Shown here: positions 1 through 7,312 of the stretch, in pieces | How the letters are laid out: the number at the start of each line of letters is the position of its first letter | How positions within the stretch are numbered: position 1 is the stretch's first letter | Source: Acidimicrobiales bacterium | GTDB taxonomy: Bacteria > Actinomycetota > Acidimicrobiia > Acidimicrobiales > SZUA-35 | Direction of reading: 5' to 3' | Assembly (NCBI GenBank): GCA_020628305.1 | Contig: JAHDFH010000014.1 | Location: 1-40,259, forward strand | DNA: 40,259 bases | Notes under the pieces: model-generated | Database searches by the model: none | Told to the model about the DNA's origin: nothing | What the model saw: only the letters and a program-made list of their open reading frames with translations | Translations under genes and position numbers: made by a program

Positions 1-745
1 CCTCGCCTGCGTCCTGAACACCATCAGAATCAAGATCAATCCAAACATAGTCACCTAATGACGCTCCAGGGGCGTAACCAAAATCTTGGTCCCGATCAGC
101 GTTATTGACTATCGAAAGAGTAGTCGTCGACATACCATCAAAGCTGCCATCAAAATCATAAGTCTGATTCAAGCCGGCAGGCAACGTAGCAGCATCAACC
201 ATCACTACGTAGTCAGCAAATCCAAGACCCGTAAACAGATAATAGCCATCAGCATCAGTAACTGTTGTTACAGGATCACCATTGCTGTCCAACACAGGAT
301 CACCAGAGGCATCCAACAACTTCAACGTCACACCCTCAATACCGGCCTCGCCTACATCCTGAACACCATCAGCGTTAGCATCTAGCCAGACATAGTCACC
401 CAATGACGCTCCAGGGGCGTAACCGAAATCCTGATCCACATCAACCGGGTTGGCAGCCGACAACGTAGTTGTCGACATTCCATCAAGGGTTCCGTCGTTA
501 TCAAATGACTGCACCAAACCAGCAGGTAACGTTGAGTCGTCAACCATGACAGTGAAATCACCCTCAGGCAAGTCAGCGAAGAAATAGTAGCCATCAGCAT
601 CAGTCACCGTTGTTACAGGATCACCAAACCCATCAAGAACCGGATCGCCGGCACCATCAAGAAGTTTTAACGTTACGCCTTCTATGCCGGCCTCGCCTAC
701 ATCCTGAACACCATCAGCGTTCACATCAAGCCACACATAGTCGCC
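1..745 (-). repeat. Tandem 345-bp repeats encoding B domains
   Basis: The GDYVW-encoding segment recurs at 41-55, 386-400 and 731-745, exactly 345 bases (115 codons) apart. The units are clearly related but diverged, at roughly three quarters identity by eye. They lie inside coding sequence and keep the reading frame, so copy number could change by recombination without breaking the gene. Confidence 0.85.
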
Positions 746-829
746 TAAACCGGCGGCTCGAACCAGAACACAAGAATCATTAGACTGCACATCCAACGGG
801 CAGTTAGCGTGCGTGTAGTTGAAGTTGTT
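1..829 (-). CDS. C-terminal part of a surface protein: SdrD/Cna B-type repeats, partial, out of frame with the upstream part
   Basis: The minus strand is open from about 841 down past base 1 and encodes at least two complete copies and part of a third of an SdrD-type B domain. Recurring landmarks are GDYVWLD, DGVQD, GEAGIEGVTLKLLD, TVTDADGYY, DGMSTTTL and DFGYAPGASLG. Such domains form stalks of cell-wall or secreted adhesins and often bind calcium through Asp/Asn loops. No start codon with a ribosome binding site or signal peptide precedes it. The frame lies one base away from that of the 1083-residue secreted protein just upstream, and the short linker (CNNFNYTHANCPLDVQ) reads like its direct continuation. 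I infer one gene split by an indel. The 3' end lies outside the window, so any anchor motif is not visible. Confidence 0.75.
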
Positions 830-3800
830 ACAACACCTCACCCGCAACATCTGACACCGTAAACTCCAAACGATATGTGACATCATGGAAACCATTCAAG
901 TCCGACAGATTCACGCGAACCGCAGTGACCGTTGACATATCAGCCGGAGCAGTGGCTGACCATGTAGTGTCTCCTGAACCGGTTAAAGCGCTATCAAGCA
1001 GACCATCATCACCAACGAAGCCAATCTGACAAGTTCCAGAAGCAGGGACAGTGGCACCTGCAGGCCAGTTTGAGTAATGACAAGGATCGCCAAAGATAGA
1101 GGCAGGATCAGCAGTTGTGTACTCCACAGCAAACCCAGAGTCCTCAGCAGATGTTATGCCATTAAGCTCGAGCGTAGCCGAGCCATCAGTCTCTGGGAAA
1201 CGCTCAGTCTCACCACCCTCGATACCATCACCAACGTAGGGGAAAATGTCAATGAACTGCTGACCCTCAAGGTAATTCCAAGAATCATTCTCAACAGTCA
1301 CATCCCAAGCAACCCCAGCAGAAGTATCACCAGGCAACATATCAACCGAAGACTCAACAGCCTCCTTAGAAACCTTTAGGCGCTCATTGTCATAGATGTA
1401 TCCGTACCAGCTGTCCTCGACGAAACCATCAGGGTACTGGGCCATCACATCCACATCATCGACAGAAACCTGCAACGTGTTGGGTGTGGTAGTTTCCCCC
1501 CAAGTCCCGACATAATCATCCCAGTCACCCACGAAAGCTGCGCTTAAAGTCAACTTATTCTCGAGTCCTGAAATGTTTCCAGTCGTACCGTAAATATCGG
1601 CCCATGACTGATCAGGGATCGTGAAAACTATTCTTGTTGGATCGGTATCGTCGACAACGCAAGTCGGAAACACATCCACACAATTATTCCCCTGATAGTT
1701 GAGCCACTCGGGCAGCTCATCCACAAAGGTCCAAGTATGAGGCTCGTTCCAAGACTCAGAAAGAATCGGATTGCCATTCACACCAACATTAAACGTGGTG
1801 TTACTAATCCCGAGCTCGAAATTGAGAATGTCACCGTCGTCATAAGAGTTAAAGTAGGCCCACTCGTCAATATCTTTGTTTGCTCTGATCTGAATTGGAT
1901 CGTTGGACCCCACGGTGGTGTTGATTTCTATACGGTCAGCGGTCCAATAGTCAAACGAGAACAACGGTTGCATTGGATCCTGATTAACAAAATGAGCACC
2001 ATCTTGCACATCAGCACCAGAATCATTCACTGGGTTAATCCAGCGCTCATCAGAAGAATCAGCGTCAGGTCCAAGCTTGTAAGTCATCGTGTTAGGCAAC
2101 AGATCCCCATCCGTCAGACCAGCATCGCTGCGAACACGTAGCGGAATATAGAATTCAAGAGCCGAACCAGAGACTTGACCCTCAGCACCGCTCTCGATCT
2201 CTGCAAAATCTCGGTTCCAGGTAATGCGAACTTTGGTAACACTAGATGGACCACCGGCTAAAAGGTTCGGATCATTTACCCAATCATAAGTCCCGTCGCC
2301 GTTGTCATCATCATCACATGTTGCGTCCCAGTGAGACGGCAGATTAGCTACGTCAGTGTATTCAATGGCAATCTGAGTGCCGAGCAGATCATCTGTCGAG
2401 TAATCAAGGTTGTACTGAACCCCATTCACGCTAACCAAGTATGGATCCGCCGCCGAGAGAGAGGAGGATCCATGCCAAGTGCGCCAGAAACTTGGATTTG
2501 ATAGCGAGGTAAAGTGCTTGTCCTGTATGTAGTTCGCAGGCTCTTCAAAGGTGAATACCGAAGTATCGATGGTATCGCACGCTGCTGGGTTCGTATCAAA
2601 GTTACGACTATCGTGTATTTCTATTTTCGAGTGGACAAGTTCACCGGGATAGGCGACTCGAGAACCAGTCTTTTCCTGAAAGCCGGAACGGTCTGTACCT
2701 AGGAATGTTTTCTGTATTTCCACCCCACCAGTGCCTGGGCGTTGATCGTTAACGATGATGGAGGATGTGTCAGTTTCGGGGCCTGTGTTAATCTCACCCT
2801 GCTGAGACCGTAGAGGAAGCGGCCCAGATGTAGAAGAAACTATCGTTGCTGTGTTGTCTATCTGGACACTGTCACCACTCGGTGTAACATCGATATCAGA
2901 CATCGGGATGAACACAGTGTACGAGATGTCAAAGTAGTAATAATCCGGATCTGAGTTATGAACTGCTGTTCCGCTCCAAAAGCTACCTTCGACTGCTTCG
3001 TCTACTCGATCCACATCGGGAATCTCAAGTTCAATGATGATGGGCGTACCGGGACCACCCGGTTGAGTACAAGCAACAGTGAACCATCCAGCTGCCTGCG
3101 TGAAGGTGGCAACAGTAGGATCCTTGTAGCAGCCGTCGAAGTATGGGCTTGAGAAAGTGTTGATCCCGAAGCCAATAGGTCGATCAGGGACCAGCTCAAT
3201 GTTGTCAGCAACGACACTAGCTGCCTGATCAGTAACAGTCCATGTGTCTTCAATAGTGAGGGTGACTCCACCAGTTCCGTCGTCGAGAAGTCTTGTGTTC
3301 TCTTTGTCAATGAAGAAATCCAGGTCCCAAGAAATGTATTTACCTTCCACCCCAGCACCGTTGTCTGCGGTGTAAGAAGGCGGATAGTGAACTTGGTCAT
3401 CTTCTGACTCACCAGCTCTAGTTGCAGACAAGTTGGTCTTCGACTTATCCAACGCTGCATAGAAGGGGATCCCCGTAGGATCAGCTTCAGTCGAAACAAG
3501 CTCAAAGGGACCAACACATTCATAGGTGTCAAAGCCCCCAGTGTTGGCGTTTGGGGTGACGATACAGCCAGTGGTCGTAATTACCTCGCCATTTGGAAGG
3601 TTGTTACGCTGATTCAGAGAATCTGCAATTTTCGTGCCCTCCGCAACTGGCCCAAGATTACAGAAATATGCGGTTCTTTCTTCGTTGGCCCACTCAGTAC
3701 CAGGCCGAGGATCTTGCTCTGGCAAAATGTCACATTCACTCCCCCAGTTATTGAACGGAATATTTGATTCGTAGTAGACAATCAAGTCATCGACATCAGC

Positions 3801-4079
3801 ATCCTGGACTGCTATTGAGACATTGGTTCGAATAGTGTCGCCCCAACAAACAATCCCATTGTCATTTGCATTGTCGAAGCCTCGGTTATCACCAGTTGTT
3901 GGATCAAAATCTGGCTGCGAACCATCACCACAGGTACCATCGCTTGTGACCTCACCGACTATCTCAACATACGGATCCTGCGGCTCATCCAAAGCCTGAA
4001 CCGGTGACATCACTCCCGTGACCAACAACATGGCAATCGCCACCGGCGAAGCAACACGCAACTTGTTTCTGAAACCCAC
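828..4079 (-). CDS. Large secreted surface protein (DUF11/adhesin-like), N-terminal part
   Basis: 1083 residues. A signal peptide is clear: basic start (MGFRNKLR), hydrophobic core at about 12-24, likely cleavage after VQA at residue 29. The rest is acidic, rich in Asp, Thr, Ser and Gly, and has beta-sandwich-like segments (VTLTIEDTWTVTD, LKVSKEAVESSVDMLPGDTS, AGVAWDVTVENDS) like those of DUF11 or isopeptide-type surface proteins. It is therefore probably an exported adhesin or cell-surface stalk; no enzyme motif is visible. The start is GTG, with GAGGAG six bases upstream. The frame ends at TAA (828-830) in the middle of what looks like a continuing protein: the +1 frame carries on into SdrD-type repeats. 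I regard it as the N-terminal part of a frameshifted gene. Confidence 0.8.
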   Translation of the reverse strand: MGFRNKLRVASPVAIAMLLVTGVMSPVQALDEPQDPYVEIVGEVTSDGTCGDGSQPDFDPTTGDNRGFDNANDNGIVCWGDTIRTNVSIAVQDADVDDLIVYYESNIPFNNWGSECDILPEQDPRPGTEWANEERTAYFCNLGPVAEGTKIADSLNQRNNLPNGEVITTTGCIVTPNANTGGFDTYECVGPFELVSTEADPTGIPFYAALDKSKTNLSATRAGESEDDQVHYPPSYTADNGAGVEGKYISWDLDFFIDKENTRLLDDGTGGVTLTIEDTWTVTDQAASVVADNIELVPDRPIGFGINTFSSPYFDGCYKDPTVATFTQAAGWFTVACTQPGGPGTPIIIELEIPDVDRVDEAVEGSFWSGTAVHNSDPDYYYFDISYTVFIPMSDIDVTPSGDSVQIDNTATIVSSTSGPLPLRSQQGEINTGPETDTSSIIVNDQRPGTGGVEIQKTFLGTDRSGFQEKTGSRVAYPGELVHSKIEIHDSRNFDTNPAACDTIDTSVFTFEEPANYIQDKHFTSLSNPSFWRTWHGSSSLSAADPYLVSVNGVQYNLDYSTDDLLGTQIAIEYTDVANLPSHWDATCDDDDNGDGTYDWVNDPNLLAGGPSSVTKVRITWNRDFAEIESGAEGQVSGSALEFYIPLRVRSDAGLTDGDLLPNTMTYKLGPDADSSDERWINPVNDSGADVQDGAHFVNQDPMQPLFSFDYWTADRIEINTTVGSNDPIQIRANKDIDEWAYFNSYDDGDILNFELGISNTTFNVGVNGNPILSESWNEPHTWTFVDELPEWLNYQGNNCVDVFPTCVVDDTDPTRIVFTIPDQSWADIYGTTGNISGLENKLTLSAAFVGDWDDYVGTWGETTTPNTLQVSVDDVDVMAQYPDGFVEDSWYGYIYDNERLKVSKEAVESSVDMLPGDTSAGVAWDVTVENDSWNYLEGQQFIDIFPYVGDGIEGGETERFPETDGSATLELNGITSAEDSGFAVEYTTADPASIFGDPCHYSNWPAGATVPASGTCQIGFVGDDGLLDSALTGSGDTTWSATAPADMSTVTAVRVNLSDLNGFHDVTYRLEFTVSDVAGEVL

Positions 4080-4148
4080 AACACTCTCCTCAAACGGTGC
4101 TCATCTGAGCAGCCGGCCAGTACTGACTAGGAGAAGTATCGACGAGAG

Positions 4149-4772
4149 TTAGGCCTGACTTGACCCCTCAGCCAAAAATGCCATGGCCTTATCGAACATT
4201 TCATCCTCAATAAGGCCCTCGCCAGCAATAATCTTCACAGCTTCTTCGACCGACATAGCCGCATGAAGACGCATACCATGCTCCCGTAATAGGTCAGAAG
4301 CCCCACGCTGATAGTCAAGCAACACAACATGGTCCTCTACAACCAATTCGGCTGCGTTAAATGGAACCATACACTCAATCTTTGAATCGCCCGTCGTGAC
4401 AAGATCGTCCACAACCACAACACGCTGTCCGGCTTCGAAATCACCAATAATGTCCTTAGCCATGCCATATTCTTTGGATTCCTTCCTTGGAAAGATCACA
4501 GGCTTTTCAAGCTCCAGCGAAACTGCCATCATTACTGAAACAGCACCGTAAGGAATACCAGCTACCAGGTCGTATTCGAGATCATCCATCAACTCAGCGA
4601 AAACCTTTGCGACTTTCTTCAAGAACTTGGGATGTGAGCCAAGGTTGCGGAGATTCATATACATAGGGGCCTGAATGCCGGACTTATACGTGAACTCTCC
4701 AAAGTTGAGCAGTCCTGCTTCGTAAATGCCGAGGGCGATTTCTCTTTTCGATTCTTCTGATACTTGACTCAT
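4149..4772 (-). CDS. pyrE: Orotate phosphoribosyltransferase
   Basis: Joins orotate to PRPP to give orotidine 5'-phosphate, the fifth step of UMP synthesis, in the cytoplasm. The 207 residues match the usual length. The PRPP-binding loop VVVVDDLVTTGDSK is present at about residues 118-131. An N-terminal FGEFTYKSGIQAPMYMNLR segment and a central GIPYGAVSV segment also fit the family. No Shine-Dalgarno sequence precedes the ATG; TAGCAT followed by six bases suggests a leaderless message. It is divergent from pyrD, so two steps of the same pathway share one 61-base control region. Confidence 0.93.
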   Translation of the reverse strand: MSQVSEESKREIALGIYEAGLLNFGEFTYKSGIQAPMYMNLRNLGSHPKFLKKVAKVFAELMDDLEYDLVAGIPYGAVSVMMAVSLELEKPVIFPRKESKEYGMAKDIIGDFEAGQRVVVVDDLVTTGDSKIECMVPFNAAELVVEDHVVLLDYQRGASDLLREHGMRLHAAMSVEEAVKIIAGEGLIEDEMFDKAMAFLAEGSSQA

Positions 4773-4784
4773 GGCTTCATGCTA
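4773..4784 (-). promoter_or_regulatory. Leaderless promoter of pyrE (-10 TAGCAT)
   Basis: On the minus strand TAGCAT (4779-4784) lies six bases before the pyrE ATG, which puts the expected transcription start at or next to the A of ATG. There is no Shine-Dalgarno sequence. No good -35 is seen. The same geometry recurs at other genes in this window. Confidence 0.6.
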
Positions 4785-4821
4785 GCAACCATCGCTATGA
4801 GGTCGCACCAAAACGCGACGC

Positions 4822-4833
4822 TAGAGTGGGGCC
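4822..4833 (+). promoter_or_regulatory. Leaderless promoter of pyrD (-10 TAGAGT)
   Basis: TAGAGT (4822-4827) is followed by six bases and then the pyrD ATG. The expected -35 zone (about 4799-4804) overlaps that of the divergent pyrE promoter, so the two may compete for RNA polymerase (inference). Confidence 0.6.
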
Positions 4834-5796
4834 ATGTACCAACTTGCTAAACCAGTTCTGTTTCGAATGGACCCAGAGAAAGCCCATAACCTTACTCTTT
4901 GGGGCATTGAGGGAAAGAACCCTCTGAACAATCTGATGAAGCTGGCTTTCAAACCTCTCCCAGAAAGCGCTATGCGCCCAGCAGTATCTAAGAACATGAG
5001 CTGGCGTCACGCTATTGGCATCGCAGCAGGTTTTGACAAAGACGCTCGCTGCCTCAATTTTCTAGAGCATATTGGCTTTGGGGCCATCGAGGTGGGCACG
5101 GTTGTGAAGGAGCCTCAAGTCGGCAACCCTAAACCTCGAGTTTGGCGAATGCCGGAACAGAAAGCTCTGCGCAATGCGCTTGGCTTTCCATCCGAGGGCG
5201 CGGCCGCGGTGTTACCAAGAGTAAAGGCTTATAAGGGCAAAGCAACCTTGGGGGTAAACATAGGCAAGAACAAAGACACCTCTCTAGATGAGGCTCCGGC
5301 AGAGTACTTCGATCTGTACAAGATGTTCGCTCCACACGCTGATTACATTACTATCAACGTTTCCAGCCCCAACACTGCAGACTTGCGTCAACTTCAAGAA
5401 CGATCATGGCTAGAAGCTTTATTGAAGCCCTTTACTGAAATAAAAGAACGCAAGCCGCTTTACCTAAAGATCTCACCCGATGAATCGCAAGATTCAGTGA
5501 CCGCAATACTAGAGGTTGCGAAAGAGTTTGAACTATCAGGCATTATCGCGACCAACACCACTGCCGATCATGAGTTTGACAAAGGTGGTGTCTCTGGCGA
5601 CCCGATTCGAGAGAAGTCAATAAAAGTTTGGTCAGAGATACTAAAGCAAACTGACGACAGCTTTGATCTAGTTGCTGTTGGCGGTTTCAGAAAAACCGAA
5701 CACTTCGAAGAATACTTCGACATGGGCGGCAAATTCTGCCAGGTCTACACAGGTCTCGTATACGAAGGGCCTAGCATCGTCGACCTACGAGACTAA
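4834..5796 (+). CDS. pyrD: Dihydroorotate dehydrogenase (quinone), class 2
   Basis: Oxidises dihydroorotate to orotate with FMN and passes electrons to membrane quinone; this is the fourth step of UMP synthesis. 320 residues. The N-terminal helical segment (YQLAKPVLFRMDPEKAHNLT) is the membrane-associated extension typical of class 2 enzymes. IAAGFDKDARCL, GTVVKEPQVGNPKPRVWR, NALGFPSEGA and NVSSPNTADLRQLQ are family motifs; the Ser of the SSPNT loop is the class 2 catalytic base. VAVGGF and QVYTGLVYEGP form the C-terminal phosphate-binding end. It is divergent from pyrE and appears leaderless. A palindrome begins directly after the stop. Confidence 0.94.
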   Translation: MYQLAKPVLFRMDPEKAHNLTLWGIEGKNPLNNLMKLAFKPLPESAMRPAVSKNMSWRHAIGIAAGFDKDARCLNFLEHIGFGAIEVGTVVKEPQVGNPKPRVWRMPEQKALRNALGFPSEGAAAVLPRVKAYKGKATLGVNIGKNKDTSLDEAPAEYFDLYKMFAPHADYITINVSSPNTADLRQLQERSWLEALLKPFTEIKERKPLYLKISPDESQDSVTAILEVAKEFELSGIIATNTTADHEFDKGGVSGDPIREKSIKVWSEILKQTDDSFDLVAVGGFRKTEHFEEYFDMGGKFCQVYTGLVYEGPSIVDLRD

Positions 5797-5831
5797 ATCC
5801 GGACACCGGGGTTAGGCACCTGAGTCCGGAT
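5797..5831 (+). terminator. Hairpin directly after pyrD (possible terminator or REP-like element)
   Basis: ATCCGGAC (5797-5804) and GTCCGGAT (5824-5831) form a perfect 8-bp stem that begins right after the pyrD stop. The 19-base loop can pair further (GGT/ACC). No T-run follows, so it may be a mobile palindrome that serves as a transcript end. Confidence 0.45.
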
Positions 5832-5874
5832 ACTTATACCCGCCCCCAACCACACCAAACGCAAAAGACCAAAA

Positions 5875-5890
5875 CGGTTCCGCGGAACCG
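5875..5890. repeat. Perfect 16-bp palindrome
   Basis: CGGTTCCGCGGAACCG equals its own reverse complement. It could be a dimeric-protein binding site or part of the local repeat family. No neighbouring promoter is obvious. Confidence 0.5.
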
Positions 5891-6085
5891 AATCAAGATA
5901 GAGCGCCCCAACCAGCCCGATTCGAGGGAAAATTGCAGTTTTCTGCAGGTAACTGAGCATTAGTGCAGTCAGATGGTTTCAGCGGGATATGCAATAGTCA
6001 CACAGCAAGGAGAACGTTTGGGGACAGGTCCGAAGTGTTCCATCTCGCCTTAACCGGCACCCCTAACACCAAGCCGAAGTAAATC

Positions 6086-6102
6086 GAATAGGACCGTCCC
6101 TA
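6086..6102 (-). repeat. Dispersed repeat copy (core TAGGGACGGT)
   Basis: GAATAGGACCGTCCCTA here is the exact reverse complement of 11041-11057. The 10-base core is also found twice, inverted, at 14377-14386 and 14437-14446. All copies are intergenic. Confidence 0.6.
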
Positions 6103-6109
6103 CAGGCTT

Positions 6110-6754
6110 TTAGCGGGGGATCGTTTCGTCTTTACCGACGACCACAACGATGTCTACGTCGGCGACATCGTCAATTGGTTGGTTCTGGGATGTGAGAATT
6201 TGTAGTGCGTCAGAATCGATGTTTAATGCAGCAGCAATTGCCTGCGCTTGTGAAGCAAAGCCTTCAGAGTAGAGCACGGTTGAGTTGTTGTATACCTCTG
6301 GGGTGTCTCCAGGGGTAACAAGTTCAAAGCCATCATCTTCGAGAACATCAGATGCCGCTGAAGCAACTCCAGAGAACCTTGCACCGTTGAGAACTTGAAC
6401 CACCGCACTTGCTCGAGCAGTCGCTGTTGATGCTGTGGTTGGAGTGGTGGTTGTTTCCTCTTCCACGGACGTCTCAGAATCGTCCACGGAAGTATTAGAT
6501 GCAGCAGTTATTGGCGAAACTTGGCGAGTAACTCTCGTGGTCTCTGCCACTTCAACTGTGACTGATGAAGCTGTATCGTCCTCTATAGAGACGGTAGGCG
6601 CCGCAACAATCTCATTTGCCTGGTCAGGCCCATTGAGCACTTGCATCGACATGAACAGGCCCAACAACACAGCCAAGCCAACCAACACGAAGCCACGCTT
6701 TACATTCGAATTGTCAGGCTTTAGCATCTCGGCAACTGAACTATCTTGAGACAT
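6110..6754 (-). CDS. Membrane-anchored protein with LytR C-terminal (LytR_C) domain
   Basis: About 214 residues. A short cytoplasmic N-terminus is followed by one transmembrane segment (about residues 23-41 counted from the upstream ATG). Next comes an acidic, Thr/Ser-rich linker (about 50-115). The C-terminal domain of about 95 residues matches LytR_C: VVQVLNGARFSGVASAASD, then GFELVTPGD, TVLYSEGFASQAQAIAAAL and DIVVVVG. LytR_C domains occur at the ends of LytR-CpsA-Psr cell-wall ligases and as stand-alone membrane proteins of unknown function; no LCP catalytic domain is present here. AAGG six bases before the second ATG favours a start at 6754 over 6760. A possible -10 (TAGTTT, 6770-6775) lies just upstream. 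Confidence 0.8.
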   Translation of the reverse strand: MSQDSSVAEMLKPDNSNVKRGFVLVGLAVLLGLFMSMQVLNGPDQANEIVAAPTVSIEDDTASSVTVEVAETTRVTRQVSPITAASNTSVDDSETSVEEETTTTPTTASTATARASAVVQVLNGARFSGVASAASDVLEDDGFELVTPGDTPEVYNNSTVLYSEGFASQAQAIAAALNIDSDALQILTSQNQPIDDVADVDIVVVVGKDETIPR

Positions 6755-6845
6755 GGGCATCCTTAAAACAAACTAACCAGCACCGCTACCCATAAAACTA
6801 GCGCTCATTTGCCAAACTCTCCACAAAAATGAAACGAAATTGGCT

Positions 6846-6873
6846 TTGAATTACTCTCCGAGGCCTCTAGCAT
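6846..6873 (+). promoter_or_regulatory. Promoter of tRNA-Thr
   Basis: TTGAAT (6846-6851) and TAGCAT (6868-6873) are 16 bases apart, with the -10 ending ten bases before the tRNA. The TAGCAT hexamer is the same one seen before pyrE, disA and purA. Confidence 0.6.
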
Positions 6874-6883
6874 TGGGTATCTT

Positions 6884-6956
6884 GCCCGGATAGCTCAGCT
6901 GGTAGAGCAACGCTCTTGTAAAGCGTAGGTCAGGAGTTCAAATCTCCTTCCGGGCT
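6884..6956 (+). tRNA. tRNA-Thr (anticodon UGU)
   Basis: A complete cloverleaf can be drawn. The acceptor stem is GCCCGGA (6884-6890) with TCCGGGC (6949-6955), and the discriminator is T. The D arm contains AGCTCAGCTGGTAGAGC. The anticodon stem ACGCT/AGCGT encloses CTTGTAA (anticodon TGT). The T arm is AGGAG-TTCAAAT-CTCCT. CCA is not encoded. No second copy of the 3' end is seen, so there is no sign of integration here. Confidence 0.95.
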
Positions 6957-7081
6957 CTTATGACCTCTGGCGGTGGAGAATCTGAACAACCAAGGCCTTT
7001 TCCAACTGCAAGCTTAGGGCCTCCCCCCCCTAGGCGTCCGCTTCTACGGATAAAACGTGGCGTAAGGATGAGCTGCCCCTC
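6957..7081. other. Spacer after tRNA-Thr
   Basis: A short open frame starts at 6960, just behind the tRNA (MTSGGGESEQPRPFPTASLG), and passes through a run of eight C (7023-7030), but it has no ribosome binding site. Its frame differs by one from that of the small gene candidate at 7082. The stretch may hold the 5' part of a frameshifted small gene or nothing. Confidence 0.3.
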
Positions 7082-7312
7082 GTGCGCAGTTGCTTGGACT
7101 GGCAGCAAAGATTCAAGGACGCCATTGTTGAGAAAGCCCAGAAGCGAAAACAGCCGCCTACAAAAGTAAGGCCGAAGGTTATCCCACTGGGAAGTGGCAA
7201 GTGGGCCGAAGAGCCTCCCCCGCCCCCGTTACTCGTTATCGAAGCAGGCAAGTCGCTTATAGCCAACTACAAAGCACTTCAGAGCCAAACCGGTGTTGGG
7301 CGCAGCCTTTAA
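7082..7312 (+). CDS. Small hypothetical protein (76 aa), uncertain
   Basis: The frame reads like real protein rather than chance: an amphipathic basic segment (DWQQRFKDAIVEKAQKRK), a basic Pro-rich segment, a run of five Pro and a helical end (LLVIEAGKSLIANYKALQ). I do not recognise it. The GTG at 7082 has only a distant AAGGA (7064-7068). The coding-like character extends upstream (TWRKDELPLV) to a stop at 7031, so the true start is unclear and the 5' part may be frameshifted. It is convergent with the 380-residue gene; the two stop codons share TTAA. Confidence 0.35.
   Translation: MRSCLDWQQRFKDAIVEKAQKRKQPPTKVRPKVIPLGSGKWAEEPPPPPLLVIEAGKSLIANYKALQSQTGVGRSL

Larger units (their letters stand above)
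5832..6109. other. Palindrome-rich intergenic spacer
   Basis: No convincing gene lies between pyrD and the downstream convergent gene. The stretch holds a perfect 16-base palindrome (5875-5890), a GGACAGGTCC segment near 6016, and a 17-base sequence (6086-6102) that recurs inverted at 11041-11057. It looks like a landing place for small dispersed repeats. Confidence 0.5.

Noticed and set aside
1-745. CRISPR-like array from evenly spaced repeats
   Set aside because: The repeats are 345 bases long, contiguous and coding (B domains), with no short repeat/unique spacer pattern.
828-841. Programmed +1 frameshift joining the two parts of the surface protein
   Set aside because: The tRNA on TTG would re-pair poorly with TGT after a +1 slip, and there is no internal Shine-Dalgarno or prfB-like CTT TGA. 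An indel is simpler.
4080-4148. Terminator behind pyrE (GCTCA-TC-TGAGC)
   Set aside because: The two-base loop is too tight for a stable hairpin and no T-run follows.
6884-7312. Integration site of a mobile island at tRNA-Thr
   Set aside because: No integrase and no second copy of the tRNA 3' end are seen in the window.
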